Shown: one piece after another, positions 11,180 to 23,200 of the stretch
Layout: each line of letters starts with the position of its first letter
Numbering within the stretch: position 1 is the stretch's first letter
NCBI GenBank assembly: GCA_036346405.1
Contig: CM070559.1
Span: forward strand, 44,076,518-44,140,517
DNA: 64,000 nucleotides
Direction of reading: 5' to 3'
From: Phyllostachys edulis
Taxonomy: Eukaryota; Streptophyta; Magnoliopsida; Poales; Poaceae
Translations under genes and position numbers: made by a program
Notes under the pieces: model-generated
The model's input: only the letters and a program-made list of their open reading frames with translations
Database searches by the model: none
Told to the model about the DNA's origin: nothing

Positions 11180-14100
11180 AAAAGCTGCTCTAAAAGGCCC
11201 AAATCTAGGAGCCCAAATGAAGGCAAGATAGGATCAACGGTAAGCCTACTCTTTCTACAAAAAGATAAACTGTAAGCCCACCTGAGGCAACATTTTCAAG
11301 AACCTTTTGTCCATGGCTCAATGCTACTATTTTTCAAAACTTTACAAGTTAAGCATTAACTTGAGTGTATATTTAAAGTGAGTTTTAAAATCTAACGTCA
11401 AAATCTGTGCTCGAGCTGAACTCAACTTACAATCATTTTTGGATTAAAGTCAAGTTCAAGACAGAGCTAACACAATTTGAATGACCTCATTTGGAATTAA
11501 AATGAAAAAGATACGAAATTCTAAAGTTTATACCTTATTTGAGTTCATAATGAAGAATTTATGGAATTTCTAAAACCCATAGGACATAGGAGGTCGTGAG
11601 CCACAGATCACAGATCTAACTCGAGACCTCCTCGAGAACAACACACACGCCAAGACGTGAGGTCCAGAGGTCCCGGACCTCCTAGTAACGCATATGCGCT
11701 GAGGTGTGGGGAGGTCGTGGCAGTAGATGGGAAATCCAACGGACCACAACGATGGGGAGGTCCGGAGCGAACGACCAGATCTAAAGGAGGTCCTCAACGG
11801 TGAGATGACCTCGAGGAGGTCCTAAGCGGTAGATCTAACATCGCAGACCTCCGTGGAGGTCGGATGGTCGAGACATGCTGGAGGTCTGGACGCCCAGATC
11901 TCCTCGGGAGGTCCGACGCCCCAGCCCCAGGCCGCCGCACGCGCTTGGACAAAAGAGCATAATGCGCCAGGACCACGAGGAGGTCAGCGCATAAGCGGTC
12001 TTAAATGCACGCACAAGGGTGGATTAAAGGCGTTAAGACGCCAATGATCGTGAGATTGAGCAATGATTAGCGCAATCAAAGCCGAGGATCTCGTCCTAAA
12101 ACGACAACGACGCCGCCGCTAAGGCGTCAAACAAAAATCCCGAGCTCAAAGATTTGGTTCTCGCCGGCGATGTAGGCCTCGGCGGCGACCTCCATCGGTA
12201 CCACCGAGTGCACAATAACGTTGCACACTCGGTGGACCTCCTCTCAACAGCGACGGCTTTGGCTTTGAACGCCATGAGCCGTGAGAAAAGGGCAAATTGA
12301 CCAAAGACGGCCAAACACCGAAAAGCAAAATGAAGCTCATGCGACATTCAAGCTTAGCAAGAAAGCATAAAAATCATTCAGCGGGTGCCAGACAACTAAG
12401 GACTACAGGAGGAGTACAGGAGGTCCTAAGGTGCCGGGAGGTCGTGGAGGTGATGACCGGAGTTGGGGAAGACAATGAAGCTTCACCCAAGGCACCGGCT
12501 CCAACTCTAGCTTTGACCACCTCTGAAAAAGGCCCAAACAAATTTGGTTAGGGCTTGGTCCCAGAGGAAAGGCACAAATGGAAGCAAGGAGAGGAGAAGA
12601 AATCTCCGACCCTTGCCCACCAAGGAGCTTCAACTCCAACAATGGCGGCCAAGGAAGGATGGTTTAGAGTTCCCAAGCTTGGGAGAGCGAGCAAGGAACA
12701 ATGGCGGTAAAAGAAGACAAAGGCATAGTGGGGTGGTTTTATCCTTAGGGCAAGGAGGTCTTAGAGCTAAGCTCATGGTGAGCTTGGCCCATGGCGTGGT
12801 CTATGACAATGGACAAGATGGTATGTTGTGGCGTGCTTGAGCCGACTAGAGGCGAAAATGACCGCATTAAATGCGGTCAGAAAGAGCTGTTATAACGCAC
12901 CAAGTGGACGGACGTGCATTAACTCCACCGCCAGAGCTCACGGTAGCGCCAGAGGAAGGAGAAGAACAGGAGGTCTTTATGACCGTTGGATAAGACCATG
13001 GGAGGTCTAACCATCGGATGACAATTTTGAACCGTTATGTTTTAAGTGGCTGGGAGGAGGTCCCACCACACGATCAAGGATGGGAGGTCGTGGGCCTGGA
13101 TTTCCTTAATGTGTAAGCGCTAGAGGAAATAGGACAGAGGTCCAAAGCTGAGATCTCCATCCAGAAACCTCCTGTGAGGTCTTAACACTTGAACATAAGG
13201 GGGAGGTCATGGCCTTAGGATTTGAATCCAAGGCGCACAACCAAAGGAGGTGCGAGGCTTTGCGTGAAGCGCGAGGGAGGTCAAGACCTTTGGATTTTGA
13301 TCCAACGGTGGTGATCAAAACAGGGAGGTCTGAGCCTCGCGACGACACACAAGGAGGTCATGGCCATTAGATTTAGATCTAAGAACAGCGACCTCACGTC
13401 TTGTGAGAATCGAATGAGACCAGGGGAGGAGGTCGTGACCGTGGATTTTAATCAACGGTGCACAACACGAGATAGGGGAGGTTGATAACGCAGGAGGTGG
13501 TTTGGATGTAAATCAAGCACGACCTCAAGTGAGTGCAAAGGAGGTCGATAGTTAGATTAAGAGGAGGAGGTCGCGACCATGAATTTTTAATCCAAGGACC
13601 TCATGTAGGTGGGAAGTTTGCTTAGCTTAACGGTGAGGGAGGTCGGGAGGCGGTTGGATGTAAACAACTATGACCTCGCCATGGAAGGTGGTTTTTGAGG
13701 TTTGATAACAAGAGGAGGTCGGGGCGGTTGGATCTTAATCAAGGGCTATGACTGGACAAGGTGAGGAGGTCTTTGGGATTTAACACCGGGGAGGTCATGG
13801 CCGTGGAGCAGATTCATGGTGAGTCTTTTGTTGCCCATCTGGCGACTAGGAGGTCTGCGGTCCGGTGACAGGGAGGTCTGGAGTGCGTTGGTTGAGAGGA
13901 AGATTGGTATGACTTCATCAAATGAGGAAGGAGGTCGAGATGGGGTTGTGGTGCTTGAGCTAGCCAAAGGCAGACTAAATTTAGTTTTTAACACTGAAAC
14001 TTAGGGAGATAGCAAATGTCCAAATTTGATGAAATTTTAACTGGAGTGCTGACAATGAGATTAACCTTGCATAATTTCCAGGGGTTATTAGGTCGATAAA

Positions 14101-14500
14101 GGATTGTTTTACCTCCAAAATTTATCTTAGGTCCACGATGGCCTCATCATCCATTCAAGAGCAAGGGCGCACAACCAAAGGGAGGTCTCGAGGCTTTTAT
14201 ATCGCACCATGGACCTCATGTAGGTGGGAAAGGGGAAAAAAGAGGCAAGGTGGGGAAGGAGGTCGATGGGGTTGGGCCGACCATTTTGCAAAGTTTGCTT
14301 TAAATTTAGTTTTTAACAAATTGAAACTTAGCAGAATTATTTTAGCAAATGAACTCCAAATTTGATGGACAATGCACTCTTGGACAACACAAGAGATTAG
14401 GGGTTTTCAAGATGTGAGTTTTCAAGATGTGAGAAAAGTTTTAATTTCTACACATATAATTATACTTGAATAACCCCAATTATACATTTGGGATGTTACA
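11180..14500 (+). mobile_element. Probable long LTR (gypsy-like) with GGAGGTC-rich core
   Basis: The right end is sharp: TTTGGGATGTTACA at 14487-14500 abuts the copia LTR fragment starting at 14501. The same style of end (TTGGGCTGTTACA) closes the 3.3-kb solo LTR at 24640. The body is AT-rich at both ends and GC-rich in the middle, like that LTR. GAGGTC/GGAGGTC occurs more than thirty times between about 11.59 and 14.27 kb, often in GGAGGTCGTGGCC-like phrases. The left boundary and target duplication were not found, so 11180 is only approximate. Confidence 0.5.
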
Positions 14501-14677
14501 GGACCCCCAACCATTGTACTACCGTTTACAGAAGAGCAATAAAGAGAAGTCAGAAGTCTCCTCATATCTCTGTGTTCAATCTACTATTATATTATTATAT
14601 TCTTGCATTGTTGTTACGATTGTGAGTTTGTCTACGAGGTAATCGTTCGGACTGAACTCGCTAGCGACGGTTCCTCA
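14501..14677 (+). repeat. 3' part of a Ty1-copia 5' LTR
   Basis: The sequence CAATAAAGAGAAG...TCTACGAGGTAATCGTTC...GGTTCCTCA parallels the second half of the LTR at 5449-5702. It is followed immediately (14678-14696) by ATACGTTATCAGCACGAT, a copia-type primer-binding region. The first half of the LTR is missing where the preceding element ends. Confidence 0.8.
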
Positions 14678-15470
14678 ATACGTTATCAGCACGATCGACT
14701 TTCCTCGGATCGAAAGGTAACCGCCGAAGAACGACACTTGTAGATCGAATTGTTTTTTTCCTATATTGCTTTCAATTATGCAAATTTGGCTATCTAGATT
14801 GTATCCTACGGATTGTAAATCTGCTCTAATCCATCACGAATCGCGCAGCAGCCAACCACTCGCCAAGCGCCTGCGCGCGCCACGCCGCCACCGGCGCCGC
14901 CACGCCGACGACTCCGGCCGCCCGCCGACTAGCACGCGAGCCCATCCCGCAGAGGCGCCGCTTAGCCCAGTAGCACCGCCCCGCCTCCATGCTCCTGACG
15001 CGTGGCGAGCCGCCGCCACCCACGGCCTCAGACGGCTACGACTCGAAAGCCACTCGCGTGCACGCAAGACAACGCCGACTTGAAGCATCATTGCTGCCGC
15101 AAGCACGCCGCCGCCGAGGCAATGCCAGCGTCACCCAAGACGCCCTCACGGCGTCGCCCCGCCCCGCCTCCGACCGCCCCAGCGCCCACCTCCTGCTGGC
15201 ATGAAGCCACCGCCACTCGGGAAGAACAAGGTTAGGGAAAACCTAACCCACCCCCTCCACCTCCCTTTTAAGTGGGCCACACGGGCCAGATGGGCCGAGA
15301 AAAGGCCAAGTAGGCTGGGAGCCTGTGAGAATCGGTCGGTCCGAACGTTTTCGGAAAGAAAAAAAAAAAGGAGAAAACCGAAAAAAGGAGATTTTGCAAA
15401 AAGGTCCTTCGGAATTCTAAAAATTTCAGGGATCCTTACGCGAATGAGGAATTTTTGTAAGAAGGCCCTT

Positions 15471-17177
15471 TGTAGGATCAAGGATAACCGACTAGAGGGG
15501 GGTGAATAGGAGGTTTTTAAACTTTTTAACAAATTAACAATTTAGCCAATTAATAACTTAGTCTAAACAAGTTATACTTCTAGCTAAGCAAATCAATCAC
15601 AATAAACAAGCTAGAAATATAAATGCGGAATATAAAGACAAGAGATAACCACAAAGACACGACGATGTTTTTCCTGTGGTATCGAAGACTTGCCGGTCTT
15701 CACTAGTCCACGTTGAGGAAGCTTGACGCCCTCAAGCGGCTCCACGAATTAAGCCTTCCTCGATTCACTATGGTTGTTCTTCCTCCGCTCAGGAGATGGT
15801 GAACACCGAACCACTCACAAGATTGCACCGGCCTCTTCACAATCTTCTTTGAAGAGATCACCGTGCTCCACCACCAAACCGTCTAGGAGTGCGGCAACAC
15901 TCCAAAAGTAATAGACCAAGGTCTTCACTTGACAGCACTCAAGTGCAAATGGATCAACTAGGAGTATGAATGCACTTGAATGTTTCTCAACAAGCTCACA
16001 ATGAATGCACAAGAGTGTTTTGAGTGAATGCAAAGGCTCTCAAGGCTCTAGAGATGTTAAATGGGCACTAGCAGCCTGTACAAGAGCAGTTGGGGGGGTA
16101 TTTATAGCCCCCACCAACAATTATGACCGTTAGGGACGAAACCCCAACTTCTCAGAGAAAATCGGAACGACCACAGGCAACCGGACGGTACGACGCACTT
16201 CTGACTGAGCTTGGTCAACGGCTAGAACAGATACTAAAAATGGACAAACTAGCCGTTGGACACCCCAGTCGGAACGACCGCAGGCAAACAAGCGGTACGT
16301 CCGATTCGCCCCGATCGTACCGTTTCTACGAGCGGTACGACCGAAAGTAGGGTTTCACAATATCTTGAAGATTACAAGCGTTCTAGAATTTTTGTACCGC
16401 CATATAAAGAACGGAATGACCGCAGGCCGGTACGACCGTTCCCAAGCGTGGAACGTCCGATTTCCAAAATGAGTTTTTGAGCAGATTTACACTTGTTCTG
16501 TTTTTATTGAACCGCCTCACAAATTTTGGTATGACCACACATCGGTACGACCGATTGTCACGAGCGGCACGACCGATTTCCATGAGAGATTCTGAGGCAA
16601 ATTGCATCGCTTCTGGTTTTCTTGAACCGCCAACTAAAATTCGAATGATCAGACGCGACGACCGCTCAAGGAGCCATCGTTCGCTTGAGTACTTAGTTGG
16701 TCGTTCTCTTCAAAATGCAGTACTACCGCCAAGTAAAGTCCGGTCATACCGCACCAAGCGGTACGACCGCAATTATAACTGTGGTACTACCGATTTTGGA
16801 CAGAAGCACTTAAAGCTTTCAAATTTAATTTCAAGTTTAAATTCAAATGCATGCATGATCCTAAATTGATCCATGTGGCACAAGAACATGCTATCAAGCT
16901 ACTAGCCATGATCCCTCTTAATAGTACGGCGTTTATCCTATAATCCGGTCTTCCATTCAAAACTCCTAAGACCGGTAAAATAGAAAAAGGAACCTAGACT
17001 ATTTGTACCTTGTCTTTGAGCCAAAAGACCTTCGTGTAGTCCATTTGCATGCCCCTTTTGCATCAACATGTTCATCAATGGGATCTAACCTTGTAAATAC
17101 TCAATAAACACGTTAATCCCATATTCACATATTATCATTAACTATCAAAACAATTTTTAAGGGCCTAGATGCTTTCA
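15471..17177 (-). repeat. Solo LTR (SIRE-like family), 5-bp TSD CCCTT
   Basis: The element starts TGTAGGATCAAGG at 15471 and ends AGATGCTTTCA at 17177. CCCTT flanks both sides (15466-15470 and 17178-17182), a perfect 5-bp target duplication typical of LTR-retrotransposon integration. Read on the minus strand it starts TGAAAGCATCTAGGCCC and has a TATAAATACCC box (plus-strand 16100-16110), so it lies in minus orientation. Its body repeats GGTACGACCG and near-variants. The start resembles SIRE/Maximus-type copia LTRs from memory. No internal domains are present, hence solo LTR. Confidence 0.85.
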
Positions 17178-17639
17178 CCCTTGGACTCTCTGAAAATTGC
17201 GCGAAAAATTTCTCAGAATTGAAATTTAGCAGTTAAGCCCCTCGAAATTGCAGAATTGGCAGAAAATTCATATACCAGCAAAAAAGGGCCTCAGGAATTC
17301 AATTTTTGAATCGGTTTTTGCATTTGAAGCATGTTTAACTTTGTTATTATTATTTCTATGCAATTTTTATTGTATTTACTATTTTAATTATCTGCGATTG
17401 TTTAGATTACTTTTAATCACTGAAAATAGCAGTAAATCATGAAAAAATACATAGAAAAATATGAAATCACGAACTAGGAATTCGAAGAACATTATGAGAA
17501 TTTTGCAACCATTTTATGCAAATTACCAGTAGTAACCTTATGAACTCTTTGCATAAAATATGTAGATGACCGGCATCACGAACTAGGAGTTCGAAGAACT
17601 GACCCAGCATCACCAGAATTTGTATAGAATTTGTACCAG

Positions 17640-19500
17640 TCTTCAATTTTGTGGTAAGGTAATCACGGATGAGCAGAAGATTGAGAAGACTCTCTCTACC
17701 TTTCACCCGAATGCAGTGCAGTCCGCACGCAACTATCATCAAGACGGCTACAAGGAGTATGCCGAATTGATTGACATCATATAGGTTGCGGAAGCTCAAG
17801 ATGATGTTCTAAGGAAGAACTACATCTCACAGCCACCTAGTAGCAATATTGGCTATGAAGCTAATGCTAGCAGCTACAAGGTGAGGAAGCCTCTGACGAA
17901 TGAGAGGGGCAGCAAGGGTAAGGTCGTGGGTCGTACGTTATTGATGCTTTCCAGTCTAAGAAGAAGGGCAAAAGACAACATGAGACACACCTCGCCATTG
18001 CAGGCACAGAGGATCCACAGCCATTAGTTGCACTCATGGATGTGGACAGCCCAGTAGCAGCCTCCATCACTCCTCCTTTGGACATCGCAGCGGCCGCAGT
18101 CGTAGTTGCCCAAGAGGAGAAGATCACCATGGAGTAGATTCAGAAAGAAGTTTCTACATACTTCACTAATTCGATCTAGTACACGTATTGCACTTAGATC
18201 CTTTTATAGTCACTTGCAATTTGTGATTGTGATGAAACTTTGAACAATGGTTGTAAGCTCTTGGAGAGCAAAGCATTAAATTCTTATGATGAGCCCTGCA
18301 AGGCTTAGTTTTTCCCGTATGTATAATAGCAAGTTATGTTCTGGTACTTGAAGTATCAGAACGCGTGTGGCGCCCTATAGAGAAAGTGTGCTTAGTAGAT
18401 AGTGGCACAATGAATACCATCTTGAGATAGATGAAATTTTTTCAATTGATCAACAAGAATGCTGGTAGTCTTACGACAATCACAGGCAGCGATACTTGTA
18501 TGATAGGCTCAGGAAGAGCCACAATTATACTCCTGATGGGCACAACTTTGGTCATTAAAGAAGCCTTGTTGTACCCAGAATTGACTAGAACTCTCAAGGA
18601 CATTCGCGCTAACGGTTTCCACGCAGAGACTAAAGAAGAGTATGGTAAGGAATACCTGCTCATTACAAAGCGTGAAGAAAGTGGAAAAGGGTATTAGAAC
18701 GACTTCCTTCGTATGAATCCGGGCTATACTACACTAATATTAAGGCACTTGCAGCCTACACTGTCCTGAAAACCACTTTTAGAAGCTCTGAACTTTTCTG
18801 TCTCTAGCATATCGATTAGGCCACCCCGGTCTTAGGATGTTGAGAAATATAATTAACAATTCACAGGGACATAATATCAATCTAAAGAATTTTCTGAATC
18901 AGGAAGATTTAGTGTGCCCCGCATGTGCCATCAGAAAATTAATTACTAGACCTTCTGCTCTGAAAATGAAGGATGAAGTTCCTGCATTCCTGGACTGTAT
19001 CCAGGGAGACATTTGCGGTCCTATACAGCCCCTGTTAGGGCCATTTAGGTACTTTCTGGTGCTTATCGATGCTTCCTCGAAATGGTCATATGTATATTTT
19101 TTTGTCTACGAGAAACCATGTTTTTGCAAAGTTGATCTCGCAAATAACTAAAATTAAGAATAATTTCCCTGATCATCATGTGAAGTCCATCAGAATGGAC
19201 AACGCCGGAGAGTTTACTTCAAAGGCATTTGATGATTATTACATGGCGATGGGAATTACCGTTGAGGATTCCGTATCGCATGTCCACATCTAGAATGGAC
19301 TAACAGAGGTATTAATTAAAAGAATTAAATTTATTGCCTGACCACTTTTGCAGAATTGTAATTTACCAACTACATGTTGGGGACACGCAGTCCTGCACGC
19401 AACAACTCTCATCAATTTAGACCATCGGCATATAACATCCATTCACCTATGCAACTAGCGTAAGGGTCAGCACCAAAAATCTCTCATCTCCGTGGGTTTG
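17640..19500 (+). pseudogene. Copia gag-protease-integrase remnant
   Basis: Gag: 'TDEQKIEKTLSTFHPNAVQS' and YAELIDII*VAEAQDDVLRKN (17660-17830), with an internal stop. Protease: CLVDSGTMNTIL near 18390-18425, with the active-site D-S-G. Pre-integrase: RLGHPGLRMLRN near 18815-18850 with CPACAIRK at about 18920. Integrase: DICGPIQPLLGPFRYFLVLID at about 19005-19070, then a frame change and IRMDNAGEFTSKAF at about 19190. Several stops and frame shifts separate these blocks. It ends abruptly in GFGCK at about 19505. Confidence 0.85.
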
Positions 19501-19509
19501 GTTGCAAGG

Positions 19510-20200
19510 TGTAGCGACCCAACCCTAGGGCACCCAAGAGGTCCACGAGAATCTCCCGAAAAGTCCATTAGGACCACCCAGGAGGTCCGATAGAACCGCC
19601 TAAGGCGCCGGTAGGACCGGGCTCCGGTAATACCGCTCGAGGCTCCGGTAGAACCGCTCGAGGGTACCGCCCGACCAGCCCCGAAAGGAGGTCTTAACCC
19701 AGGAAGTCCAACAAACCACCCAAGACACCTTGCAAGACCACCAGGAGATCAGGGAGTGGCCGTGAGACCTAGGATCACCCCAAGTCCATGACCAAACCCA
19801 AGGAAGGTCATGAGACAAGGGATCAGCCTACGTCCACTGTGACATTGAGCTAGTCCCAAGGATCATAGCTAGCTTTTCACAGCAAAACAAGAGTGGTAAC
19901 ATCCACAGCGTGAGTTTTATTATCAACATAGCCAACAAAGATTCTTACAAAAGCGGTCTTGGGCCGAACATAAAATACAAAAGAACAAAAGGGCGATGGT
20001 CCATCAGTACACCACAGACAACTGGCTGGAGGCACAACCTAATCGGATGGGTCTTCTTCACTGACAAGGTTGATCTCCTGACAAAGATTATATTGAGCAA
20101 GAGTGAGCACAACTACCGTACTCGCAAGTCACACCCGTGAAGTAACAAAATGACATGCATACATGGATAATCAAAGGAAGGCATAATATGGTTGATTTGC
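19510..20200 (+). repeat. 5' fragment of a gypsy-like LTR
   Basis: It starts TGTAGCGACCCAACCC right at the break of the copia integrase. It shares the phrase GAGCACAACTACCGTACTCGC (with one or two changes) with the 3.3-kb LTR at about 21650. After about 20200 the similarity fades into the next LTR, so the right end is truncated or masked. Confidence 0.55.
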
Positions 20201-20299
20201 ACAAAACCAAGTTTCTTCCAATTACATATACCAAGTTCCAAGGCAGTTATACCAAGTCACAATGATTTATTAATGAGAAGGCTATTGGCAATACGAATG

Positions 20300-23200
20300 T
20301 GATGAAAGATCAAGATGGATCAAGACAAAGGTATTGTACAGCCTAATGTCCCTTTTATAGTTGTTACCAGTCTCGCTGTTTAGAGAAAAGACTGGGTTAT
20401 TAGGATAAGCGCCGTACTATAAAGAGAGATTATGGCTAGTAGTTTGAGAGACTATTTTTGTGCCATAATGATCAATTAGGGTTCATGTATTGCTTTGTTT
20501 TGAGCTTCTAGAAAATTGTTTTGTAAATCGGTATGACTGCAAGTAATATGTGGTACTACTGCAAGTCGGTAGTACCGATATTTATATAGCAGTACGTATG
20601 TTCTAGAGAGCATGTTTTCAAGTGTTTTTTATCCTCTCTGAAAAATAGAACGACCACATTTTAACTGCGGTACTACCGCAGGTCGATAGTACCGATATTT
20701 ATATAGCGGTATGTAAATTACAGAGAGTGTATTTTTGGGAGTTTTGATCTCCCTTGAGAATCGGTATGACCACATGATCTGAGCGGTACTACCGGAGTAC
20801 GGTAGTACCGATATTTTAATGGTGGTACGTTTTTTTAGAGAATGTGTTTTTCTAAGATTTCTTGAACTCTGGAAAACGGTAGTTTTGTTCTAGCCGAACG
20901 GTACTACCACGCTACAATAGTACCGATTTCTAGTTGGCGGTAGTACCACAACTTTATTTTGTAACAGCTAGTTCATAGCATTAAATGCAACTGTTTCGAC
21001 CGTTGTAACGAAAATCAGTAGTACCGGGCTTCAATGGCGGTAGTACCATAAATCCTGATTTTTTCAGGAAAGTGGTTGTAACGACTAGATTTGTTGGTGA
21101 GTGATATAAATACCCCCCCACCTACCTTGTAGCAGGAACTCTTGAGACTATTGAGCATTATTCTCTTGCATTGAACTCTCTTGAGCTCATATACACTCTT
21201 CAACTACTCATTTGCATTGGTTACTTATTCTTGAGGTATTTGAGAGCAATGAAGTGCATTGATTCATTAGTTGATCATTTATGCACTTGTAGTTCCTCAA
21301 GCAAAACTCATGATCTATTACTCTTGGTGCTTGCTGGCACCTATGTCGGACCCGGGAACGAAAGATTCCGAACCCTCTGTGTTCATACAGCAGTCCAGGA
21401 TTTTTGGTGTACACAGTTACCAAAATGATAACATAACCATGTCTCACATTACATTAATAGTAAATCAGAGTTCGATACAATTGGGCATGAAGCCAAATAA
21501 AATATTAAATAACACAGCGGAAATAAAACAATAGTAGTAGGCTAGAACGATCCGCCACAGGCAATCATCTGGAGGCGTAGCCTAGGCGTCGGTGTCCTCA
21601 CCGTCCTGATAGTAGTCTTCTCCTGAAATTTTGTTTGCATAAAGCAAGTATGAGCACAACTACCATGCTCGCAAGTTACACCCAATATGGAATTGTAATG
21701 CATGCATAAGGTAAACAAAGGACATGGGGTGGTTATTTTATGAAAGCGCTAGCTTTTGGTTTAAATAATCATATTAGATTGCAAGGCCATTTTCATACAA
21801 TAACTAAAATCATATTTCAAAATGATAATTGAATAATGTGGATAACCTCCAAGAAAGGTGATGGATAACCTCCTATCACAAAGGCTAACCGCCTAATTTT
21901 CCCACCAGACTAACCATCCTGAAAACATCTATTGAAATCATTTTAAAACCAAAACAAGTCTAACTCAAAGTGGCTTTGCTAGCATGTCCATAATCATGAC
22001 GCGCTATTCGAATAGTTTTCTACTCTGCAGAGTTTGTACAGCTTTACCCACACGGGATAATTTGCTCTTTGAGTCGGCCAATCCACGCTTCCTAAGGTGT
22101 GTGACAAAGCAATTATCACAAGGCTGTTACAATGATCTACCTCAAAGTACTCATGCCCGCTAAGGTTTCGCTCCTATTGGACTAACCATCCTCTGGGAGC
22201 CCCCTCTTGCGCCAGGTGGGACTATAGTCTAACCGACACCCACTCATACAAAATGGCAAGAATATCTACGAGGTATCCCAAATTATTAAGCCAGGTCTTT
22301 CCCAAACAAGACGTGTGGTGGTACGGTAAGGCATAGCAAGATGCGGCTCCAAGACCGGTCCTTAATCGACTTGGGCGTCTTTCAAATCAAACCCTGGGCT
22401 TTAATCCTAACCAGATTAAACCCGTGCATAAACCTGCACCCACCATTCATCCGTTTCGCCCAAGTCCAAACCATTTTTAGTTTTATTTGGTAAAACCAAC
22501 TTTAAGCCTCTATGGTAAGACAATACCATATATTCAGATTTTTGAATCAATTTTGAAATGGTTTGGCTAAATTCCCCAAAATTGGTAAACATGGTCTAAG
22601 CCTTTGCTAAGCATCTGGGTTTTTACCATACTAGTTTGCCTATTGGTAACAAAGGAATGACATAACAACATCCAAGATTGGCCATACAATGATAATTGGA
22701 ATAACTACTTATTTAAACAGGAATTTGAAATACTTGAATAGAAGTATGCATGCATTTAATAATTTGAAAACTGAACTTAAGTAACTTTAAAATAGTAGGG
22801 GCAATATGGTCAAAGTGTAACTTTCTTCGCTGAAGTCTTGAAATTCTAAATCTTCGAAGAATCAAATTCCCCGGAATCGTCGTAGTCTAAACGTGAAAAT
22901 ACGACAAATCAATCGAAATTCAAATAAATTCAAAAAGACAAATTATACTAAGTCCAAATAAAATAATTTTATTTTATTTAGCTAGAATATAATTTTCTAA
23001 GATTTTAGCAATTGGAATCATTCAATTTGGAATTAGGGTTCAAAAGATATGAATTTTACAATTTTAATCCTAAATTTGTAGTTTAAATTATTTCAAATTC
23101 AAACAGACAGTTTAAACCTACTCCAAATCAAATATTTATATTTTATTTAGCTAGATATTAATTTTATAAGATTTTAGAAATTGGAATCACCTAATTTGGA

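Larger units (their letters stand above)
14678..19509 (+). mobile_element. Degraded Ty1-copia element, internal region split by a solo LTR
   Basis: Leader sequence runs 14678-15470 and continues at 17178 once the inserted LTR is removed. It is followed by a gag fragment, protease, pre-integrase and integrase remnants, ending at 19509 where a gypsy-like LTR start interrupts the integrase. Reverse transcriptase and RNase H are absent from the window. The frame changes repeatedly, so the element is dead. It is the same family as the 3.0-5.7 kb copy, judging by the LTR. Confidence 0.8.
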
